11,666 bases of DNA from Patescibacteria group bacterium (GTDB lineage: Bacteria; Patescibacteriota; Microgenomatia; UBA1406; GWC2-37-13). Below, one piece after another: positions 7,730-11,666 of this stretch. The notes beneath the pieces were generated by a model that searched no databases, was not told the origin of the DNA, and saw only the letters and a program-made list of their open reading frames with translations. The stretch is from assembly GCA_943356515.1 (NCBI GenBank), contig CALRFM010000023.1:1-11666 (forward strand), given 5' to 3'. Position 1 is the stretch's first letter; each line of letters opens with the position of its first letter. The position numbers and the translations under genes are program-made.

Positions 7730-7860
7730 AAGCAGTAATAATTGCCAGAGTAAGCACAGAAGAACAAAAAGAAGCAAATAACTCATTACCTGCTCAAATT
7801 GCACGGCTTACTCCTCTCGTCTACGGTATTTTGTGGTCCTATGGCTTTAGGACAGTCTAA
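7726..7860 (+). pseudogene. Serine recombinase/resolvase, N-terminal fragment
   Basis: The ATG at 7726 overlaps the preceding TGA (ATGA). The first 28 residues are a clear serine recombinase start: AVIIARVSTEEQ holds the catalytic serine (S10) in the R-V-S-T context, followed by the usual LPAQIARL. From about position 7811 the resemblance stops. The frame then reads 16 unrelated residues to a TAA at 7858-7860, giving 44 aa in total where these enzymes normally have 180-550. Nothing recognisable as the rest of the recombinase appears in any frame before 8198. It is therefore truncated, by deletion or by insertion of the repeat-rich segment that follows, and should be inactive. As last gene of the R-M operon it suggests that the cassette was once self-mobile or is the remnant of a larger element. 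Confidence 0.85.
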
Positions 7861-7861
7861 A
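7831..7861 (+). repeat. Imperfect direct repeat, copy 1
   Basis: TTGTGG, 5 nt, then TGGCTTTAGGACAGTCTAAA. Copy 2 at 8114-8145 has TTGTGG, 6 nt, then GGGCTTTGGGACAATGTAAA. The 20-bp parts match at 16 positions. The stop codon of the broken recombinase frame falls inside this copy, and its bases 7836-7841 and 7848-7853 (GTCCTA/TAGGAC) can pair as a hairpin. Confidence 0.55.
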
Positions 7862-7874
7862 AGTAGCATAATCC

Positions 7875-7898
7875 TGTCATATATGATATATTTCGACA
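7875..7898. repeat. AT-rich dyad at right island edge (attachment-site or promoter candidate)
   Basis: TGTC (7875-7878) and GACA (7895-7898) bracket an AT-rich core that resembles the left-edge sequence (18 of 20 bases over 7875-7894, one gap). A second small dyad ATTTCG-aca-CGAAAT overlaps it at 7890-7904. TGATATATT (7884-7892) also fits an extended -10 box on the plus strand, so similarity to the left copy could reflect promoter function rather than recombination. Confidence 0.35.
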
Positions 7899-8113
7899 CG
7901 AAATGATATAGTTATTTGAAAGATTTGAAGAAAAAGATCGCTTAGCATCGATTCTGGTCCACAAAATATCAAAAGTATGTGGGTTCAATACATACACTCG
8001 TGTTATACACTGCCTCGCACAGTCACCCACAACGTAGCCACAAATAAACCACAAGAAAGCTATCCTAGAAGGCTAAAACATCAAAATACCCCATTTGTGG
8101 AGTATAAAATCAG

Positions 8114-8145
8114 TTGTGGATGGAAGGGCTTTGGGACAATGTAAA
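8114..8145 (+). repeat. Imperfect direct repeat, copy 2
   Basis: Partner of 7831-7861: same TTGTGG, a spacer of 6 instead of 5 nt, and a 20-bp block (8126-8145) identical at 16 positions. The two copies lie 283 bp apart in the same orientation. Confidence 0.55.
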
Positions 8146-8146
8146 C

Positions 8147-8181
8147 AAAAAATTTGTGGTAAATTGAAATGCTGCCACAAA
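8147..8181 (-). terminator. Probable intrinsic terminator of the minor-pilin operon
   Basis: On the minus strand TTTGTGG (complement of 8175-8181) and CCACAAA (complement of 8153-8159) form a 7-bp stem with a 15-nt loop, followed by six T (complement of 8147-8152). It lies 16 bp past the stop of the 366-aa gene. The stem is AT-rich, so the terminator is weaker than the one at 3250-3288. Confidence 0.55.
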
Positions 8182-8197
8182 AACCACAAGCGCCGAT

Positions 8198-9298
8198 CTA
8201 TTTATTAGGAGACTGAAAGATAGTAATGAGAATATCTCCCTCAATGTCATTACTCGTTCGAATACGGGAGTCTATATTTAACTCAGTAAGAATACTTTGT
8301 ATCTCTCGTTGCGTAATTTGAGATACATATTCATTCACCACAACCAATGCCTTATCTGCAGTTTGCGTTGGTGCATTTCCCAGAGTTATATGTTCAAAAC
8401 CCGCATCTTCAAATACTTCTTGAAGATCTCCCGCTTGGCCGATGAGCCCGGAGCCATTCAGAATCTGTATTTCAAGTTCTGACTTTTTCTTTGCCACAAT
8501 AGTGGGGCCTACCTCTTGAGTAGGCGTTTGAATATCTTCTTCTGGAGAAAGTTTTGGCGATGGGGTTGATCGTTCTTCTTCTTGTTGTTGTTGTTGTTGT
8601 TGTTGTTGAGTTGGTGCTGGTGTTTTTTTATAAAAGAAGAACATGTATATAAGTATGAGAATCAATACTGCAAACACGCCGATCATGACATATACATTAT
8701 TATTTTTCTTTTCTGGCGTATCTGCTCCAGAAAATTCATTATCATTTGGCTCTGTAACGGTAGATTCTATTTCATGAACGGGAAATCCTATTGCCTGGAG
8801 AGAAGAGAAGTGTTTGATAATAAGTTGGGCAAGTTGGAGTGAAAATGGCTGGGAACTTTCTCCAAGTAAGATATAGGTAGGGATAATTCCTTCGACCTTA
8901 AATCCAAATGGCTCAAGTGAATCGCGAATCAGATACGCAACATCTCTGTTGAGGGCAATTACCGCACTCTTCTTTTGGTAAGTGAATATCTTGGTAAGAA
9001 CATGGTCGAAAGGCACAATTTCTGCAAAATCGCTGAGTAATATAGGCATGTCTGGAGCTTCTTTTTGAGGTTCTAATTCTTTTTTAAAATAGCTCTGAGA
9101 AGAAAAACACACCATAATTAATGCTGGTTTAATAGCGTATTTTTTTAGAAATTGGAGAAGCAGTTTTTTGAAAGCCACATCATCGATAACTTCAATGTCT
9201 TGAAGTATAGTATCTGGTATAGCAAGAGATATAGGTTTGCCAATATTCCCGCCATAATAATATAAACTATTTCGATCGATATACACTACTGCTCTCAT
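8198..9298 (-). CDS. PilM/GspL-like N-terminal region, membrane segment, poly-Q linker and LytR_C domain
   Basis: The 366-aa protein has no signal peptide. Residues 1 to about 170 (start MRAVVYIDRNSLYYYGG; later IVPFDHVLTKIF and FGFKVEGIIPTYIL) resemble the actin-like fold of PilM/GspL, including the AxxxGFKVxGI stretch typical of its second half; this is a moderate-confidence reading. A membrane helix follows at 201-223 (VYVMIGVFAVLILILIYMFF). A low-complexity linker (226-270) contains nine consecutive glutamines (231-239) and EEE. The C-terminal 274-362 is a LytR_C-type domain (LEIQILNGSGLIGQAGDLQE), known from envelope proteins. A cytoplasmic N-terminus and extracellular C-terminus are likely. 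It starts one base after the preceding prepilin gene stops and ends the operon. It may link the pilus base to the cell wall; that is inference. Confidence 0.75.
   Translation of the reverse strand: MRAVVYIDRNSLYYYGGNIGKPISLAIPDTILQDIEVIDDVAFKKLLLQFLKKYAIKPALIMVCFSSQSYFKKELEPQKEAPDMPILLSDFAEIVPFDHVLTKIFTYQKKSAVIALNRDVAYLIRDSLEPFGFKVEGIIPTYILLGESSQPFSLQLAQLIIKHFSSLQAIGFPVHEIESTVTEPNDNEFSGADTPEKKNNNVYVMIGVFAVLILILIYMFFFYKKTPAPTQQQQQQQQQEEERSTPSPKLSPEEDIQTPTQEVGPTIVAKKKSELEIQILNGSGLIGQAGDLQEVFEDAGFEHITLGNAPTQTADKALVVVNEYVSQITQREIQSILTELNIDSRIRTSNDIEGDILITIFQSPNK
8582..8608. repeat. Trinucleotide microsatellite, nine TTG/CAA units
   Basis: Nine uninterrupted TTG units on the plus strand encode nine glutamines (all CAA) on the minus strand, next to three GAA glutamate codons. 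It lies in the linker between the membrane helix and the LytR_C domain of the 366-aa protein. Pure repeats like this can change length by slippage without breaking the frame. Confidence 0.95.
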
Positions 9299-9299
9299 A

Positions 9300-9689
9300 T
9301 TAATACGAACTTGCCCACGAACTTATGGTTACTATATTATTAGTATACGTTACTACAGCTTCCTCAGTATGTGAAAAACGCGTGTTGTCTGCTGTTGCTG
9401 TAATGGTGTAGGGGTCTGACCCCACGACATTTGTTACCACTGTTACATCATCTATAGTAATCGATTCGCCTCCATAAGTAGGGTCTCGAAGCATCCTCAG
9501 CAATGCATTTTCAATGCCACTTTGTGCGGCATGTTGAATATAAACCCTATTCTCAACCGCTTGAGTTGCTTGCGATGTGTTGATCGTTACACTTATGGCA
9601 GTAGTGGTAACTGCAAGTGCAACAACTGAAAAAACGAGGAGCGACACGAGTGTCTGTCCCGCCTCCGATTTTCTTTTGAAATTTGTCAT
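9300..9689 (-). CDS. PilX/GspK-like minor prepilin
   Basis: The 129-aa protein starts MTNFKRKSEAGQTLVSLLVF with a hydrophobic helix at about 12-35. A basic leader ending in G11 suggests prepilin peptidase cleavage before Q12. Mature position 5 would then be serine, not glutamate; absence of E5 is a known trait of the tip pseudopilin GspK. After the helix, YIQHAAQSGIENALLRMLRD (50-69) matches the PilX/GspK pattern A-A-x-x-G-x-E-x-A. The head is short and threonine-rich, without cysteines. It lies 23 nt after the GspJ/PilW-like gene and 1 nt before the 366-aa gene, on the same strand. The role is a minor subunit that primes or caps the pilus. No Shine-Dalgarno sequence is seen. An unrelated single-span envelope protein is the alternative. 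Confidence 0.75.
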   Translation of the reverse strand: MTNFKRKSEAGQTLVSLLVFSVVALAVTTTAISVTINTSQATQAVENRVYIQHAAQSGIENALLRMLRDPTYGGESITIDDVTVVTNVVGSDPYTITATADNTRFSHTEEAVVTYTNNIVTISSWASSY

Positions 9690-9712
9690 TTTAAATTTGA
9701 AATTTGTGTTTG

Positions 9713-10204
9713 TTATCTCACACTAATAGTTGTGTTAATAGTTGCCGTTTCTGGCCCAGATGCATCTGTTGCAACACTGGTAATATCTATAGATATTCGA
9801 ACTGTTGGATTCCCTGATATATTCCCAATGTGTTCAAAAGATACATTGGAGATAGTAGTCCCTATGCTATTTAGTACGTAAGTACTGGTTGGCGTGGTGA
9901 GTTCTAGATTCGTTCCATTGAGCTCATAAGAAAATGTCTGTCCACCAATCACGACATCCATAGTATTATCTGCATTTCCAGGATTTGCAGGGTAGGTAAC
10001 AGTATCTGCACGTCCAATATCATATTGGAGCCGTGATAATAGGTATGTCGCATCAGATTCTGACGCGGATACGCTTTCTACTTCAAGCTGTCTTTGCACA
10101 ATGTTGGCAAATAGGGTAGTAAGCACAAGCATGACTACAGAGAACAATCCAAGAAAAAGCAATAATTCTATAAGAGTGAAGCTTTTTTTTGATTTTAGAT
10201 TCAT
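9713..10204 (-). CDS. GspJ/PilW-like minor prepilin
   Basis: The 163-aa protein starts MNLKSKKSFTLIELLLFLGL. The cut site lies before F9, and glutamate is at mature position 5 (E13). The residue before the cut is S8 rather than the usual glycine, which is uncommon for prepilins. The hydrophobic helix runs about 9-33. A polar segment with the LSRLQYDIGRADTVTYPA pattern (56-73) follows, typical of GspJ/PilW proteins (L-x-x-D-I-x-x-A). The rest is a beta-rich head with VRISIDITS strands. Its ATG overlaps the stop of the upstream propeller gene (ATGA at 10204-10201), so translation is probably coupled. It precedes the PilX-like gene by 23 nt. It is assembled as a minor pilin, likely at the tip. 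Confidence 0.85.
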   Translation of the reverse strand: MNLKSKKSFTLIELLLFLGLFSVVMLVLTTLFANIVQRQLEVESVSASESDATYLLSRLQYDIGRADTVTYPANPGNADNTMDVVIGGQTFSYELNGTNLELTTPTSTYVLNSIGTTISNVSFEHIGNISGNPTVRISIDITSVATDASGPETATINTTISVR

Positions 10205-11666
10205 GGTGAATAATTGATTGATAACGCTTCCATTAAAGGTGTGGCAGATGAGTCGCTGGTAGACAAATATGCTCGATATCGGAAACAGCGTGCTGGATTT
10301 TCATAACCAACATCGTCATTATTAAAGACAATGCCATCGTCATCGGTATAATACGTTGAGTTAGTTCCATCGGGCCCAGTAAATACGTAGGTTACGCCAG
10401 CGCAACTTCCAGAAATGGCATCTGCAGCTGCTACTTGAAATTGTATACTTGTGTTGACTGGCGCAACATAGGTGGGGATTATACGATTGAATGCAGTTGA
10501 ATACCCAACATCAAATGTGGCAGATTCATATATCCCAGCTGAAGAATAGGTGCCACCGGGACCACCTTCTATTATTTTAAATTCTGCATTAGCATCGCGC
10601 GTAATAATATAAGAATAAGCATCTCCATCTGATTCAAGCACCGATGAAACGCCATTTATACCACTATTTACCTCCATGCCGCCGCAATAAGTTGGAGCTG
10701 ATTCCACGGAAATATTAAATACTTGATATTCTTCTCCACCAGAACCGACCACAATCATGCGATTTCCAGGAACAATAGTAATTCCACTTGGACTCATTGA
10801 TCCTGTATCTGCGCTGCCAACAACGGGGTGGCTTCCAGTTTTTATAGACACATCTACAATAAAAACTTCCGGTTGAGAGGCACTACTTGCACCTGCAGAT
10901 ACATATGCGCGCGTACCAGTACCGTTTACAATTACATCAGAAACTCCCGAACTATTTAAATTAGTCGATCCTGCAATTGATAGGTTGCTTGGATCTGAAG
11001 CATTTATAATCTGTAGTTCACTTGAAGAGCTATTAACAGCAACATAAATATAATTTCCCACTACCCATAACGCCTTACCCGTTCCTGCTAGTGATATTGA
11101 ACCAAGCTGTGGTCGAGATCCAGACCTACTACTTAAATCAAACGTCCTCAAAGTCGAATCTTGAGTCATATACCCAACTGATCCAGATATAAACACTGCA
11201 TTTGCATCGGTAGAACCACTTGCATTGAAATATCCTTCTTCAGAAGGAGTGGCAGAAGAAATATTTATTATTACTATCTCTTTACTATTACTATCTGTTG
11301 CGATGTATGCATAGTTAGATTCTCCAAATACGTCATTGGTTTTATATCCATCAAATGTGCTATCGATTGTTGCAACAGGAGGACTTGTATTTGAAATACT
11401 TATTTCTGCAAACGCTACTCCAGAAGCATTGTCTCCAGTCACAGTAAAGGCTTTACCTTGTATTGCAGTAATCGCATTGGCCACACCATTTTTAGGTAAA
11501 TCAAGCGCGTCTATGGTAAGCTCTGGAGCGCACCATGCTCCGGCCCCACCTGACCCGAGGGTCACTTCACCGCCATTATTGTTAGTAATAATAACATCGG
11601 TAAGAGTTCCTGTATTAAAATCAGCTTCTGCGGTTTGCATATATGTTGCATTATCTAAATAGCGCG
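10201..11666 (-). CDS. Beta-propeller (LVIVD-repeat-like) surface protein in the minor-pilin operon (5' end beyond window)
   Basis: The frame is open to the right edge. The first ATG is at 11640, but codons upstream of it (RYLDNATY) continue without a stop, so the start lies outside. The visible part, 487 residues, is rich in Ser, Thr, Gly and Asn. It has repeating blade-like units such as SNYAYIATDSNSKEIVIINI, GNYIYVAVN followed by SELQIINASDPSNL, and TRAYVSAGAS followed by PEVFIVDVS. These fit LVIVD/beta-propeller repeats, at least five by eye. The C-terminal 100 or so residues look like a separate beta-sandwich (NTSIQFQVAAADAISGSC), with cysteines that could pair. Its position ahead of PilW- and PilX-like genes parallels PilY1, the propeller tip adhesin of type IV pili, although gene order and sequence differ. 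A pilin-like N-terminus may lie outside the window. Adhesin function is inference. Confidence 0.8.
   Translation of the reverse strand, partial: RYLDNATYMQTAEADFNTGTLTDVIITNNNGGEVTLGSGGAGAWCAPELTIDALDLPKNGVANAITAIQGKAFTVTGDNASGVAFAEISISNTSPPVATIDSTFDGYKTNDVFGESNYAYIATDSNSKEIVIINISSATPSEEGYFNASGSTDANAVFISGSVGYMTQDSTLRTFDLSSRSGSRPQLGSISLAGTGKALWVVGNYIYVAVNSSSSELQIINASDPSNLSIAGSTNLNSSGVSDVIVNGTGTRAYVSAGASSASQPEVFIVDVSIKTGSHPVVGSADTGSMSPSGITIVPGNRMIVVGSGGEEYQVFNISVESAPTYCGGMEVNSGINGVSSVLESDGDAYSYIITRDANAEFKIIEGGPGGTYSSAGIYESATFDVGYSTAFNRIIPTYVAPVNTSIQFQVAAADAISGSCAGVTYVFTGPDGTNSTYYTDDDGIVFNNDDVGYENPARCFRYRAYLSTSDSSATPLMEALSINYSP

Larger units (their letters stand above)
3834..7898 (+). mobile_element. 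Candidate restriction-modification island with broken serine recombinase
   Basis: This is a block of four closely packed plus-strand genes set between two minus-strand pilus gene blocks. Base composition drops inside it. By hand count, 5401-5460 is 12/60 G+C and 4441-4500 is 17/60, against 26/60 at 1561-1620 and 20/60 at 9301-9360 outside. It contains an excisionase-like HTH gene, two methyltransferase genes (one fused to a nuclease) and the start of a serine recombinase gene. Similar AT-rich sequences at 3835-3855 and 7875-7894 lie near the two ends. The exact borders are inference; the right border could be as early as about 7811, where recombinase homology stops, or as late as about 8190. 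Confidence 0.55.
7825..7970. repeat. Inverted repeat with 15-bp arms flanking a 116-bp spacer
   Basis: Arm 1 GGTATTTTGTGGTCC (7825-7839) and the reverse complement of arm 2 at 7956-7970 (GATATTTTGTGGACC) agree at 13 of 15 positions. The arms each contain one TTGTGG hexamer. The right-hand AT-rich dyad (7875-7898) lies close to the centre of the structure. The segment begins about 14 bp after recombinase homology ends. Confidence 0.6.
7831..8189. repeat. Cluster of ten TTGTGG/CCACAA hexamers
   Basis: TTGTGG occurs at 7831, 8095, 8114 and 8154. Its complement CCACAA occurs at 7959, 8027, 8038, 8049, 8175 and 8184 (first base of each). The three at 8027, 8038 and 8049 are spaced exactly 11 bp apart, about one helical turn. 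Chance expectation for a given hexamer on both strands in 359 bp is about 0.2 at equal base frequencies. Elsewhere I see only scattered single copies, for example at 3444, 4237, 6061, 8338 and 8494. The copies at 8154 and 8175 also form a terminator stem. The extended flanks do not match the DnaA box TTATCCACA. The spacing of 11 rules out a coding repeat. Confidence 0.75.
7861..8197. other. Repeat-rich non-coding region between the R-M cassette and the minor-pilin operon
   Basis: About 340 bp without a credible gene; the 65-codon minus-strand frame over 7857-8054 has no family features. It holds most of the TTGTGG/CCACAA cluster, a second direct-repeat copy, the AT-rich dyad at 7875-7898, a TGTGGGT/ACCCACA inverted pair (7978-7984 and 8025-8031), and a probable minus-strand terminator near its right end. 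Confidence 0.7.

Noticed and set aside
7978..8031. tRNA-like structure around GGTTCAATAC with flanking arms
   Set aside because: The inverted arms are real, but there is no D-arm or anticodon-arm pairing and no acceptor stem of the right geometry.
7857..8054. Minus-strand frame of 65 codons in the repeat-rich gap
   Set aside because: No recognisable domain or ribosome binding site; it crosses the repeat cluster and looks like a chance frame.
8027..8054. CRISPR array from the regularly spaced CCACAA copies
   Set aside because: Repeats of 6 bp with 5-bp gaps are far too short, and no cas genes are present.
7831..8189. DnaA-box cluster or replication origin
   Set aside because: The shared core is CCACAA, but the bases before it vary and do not give TTAT or TTTT as in DnaA boxes; no dnaA or dnaN gene is near.

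Overview
The window looks like a chromosomal segment of a small, AT-rich bacterium, most likely a Candidate Phyla Radiation / Patescibacteria member (Parcubacteria-like). The clues are type IV pilus-type prepilins with minimal leaders, a membrane-anchored VirD4/TraG-like ATPase, tightly packed genes with almost no Shine-Dalgarno sequences, and a LytR_C-domain protein. This is inferred from gene style, not from a marker gene. TGA is used as an ordinary stop (for example at 7727-7729 and 10201-10203), so the recoded code 25 of Gracilibacteria/SR1 is not in use.

Layout. Left block (1-3801, all minus strand): a stand-alone pilin gene with a near-consensus sigma70 promoter and a strong intrinsic terminator. 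It is followed by a CheY-like response regulator, a 784-aa VirD4/TraG-like ATPase, and the 5' part of a ferredoxin-NAD(P) reductase-like gene that runs off the left edge. Right block (8198-11666, all minus strand): a compact operon with a beta-propeller (LVIVD-repeat-like) surface protein entering from the right edge, a GspJ/PilW-like prepilin, a PilX/GspK-like prepilin, and a 366-aa PilM/GspL-like plus LytR_C membrane protein with a nine-glutamine tract. The right block most resembles a minor-pilin/tip-adhesin operon.

Between the two blocks, on the opposite strand and visibly more AT-rich, lies a restriction-modification cassette (about 3.83-7.86 kb). It comprises a small excisionase/MerR-type HTH protein, a beta-class amino-methyltransferase, and a 917-aa fusion of a PD-(D/E)XK nuclease with a gamma-class N6-adenine methylase (type IIG-like). 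The fourth gene is a serine recombinase whose frame keeps only the first 28 or so recognisable residues. The genes overlap or nearly touch, as in one operon. Similar AT-rich dyad-containing sequences near 3834-3861 and 7875-7898 bracket the cassette and could be attachment-site remnants or merely related extended -10 promoters.

The 340-bp non-coding stretch after the broken recombinase is the least explained part. It carries ten copies of the hexamer TTGTGG/CCACAA in 359 bp, three of them spaced exactly 11 bp apart, plus an imperfect direct repeat, a long-arm inverted repeat and a probable terminator for the right-hand operon. It looks like a dense protein-binding or recombination region of unknown function.
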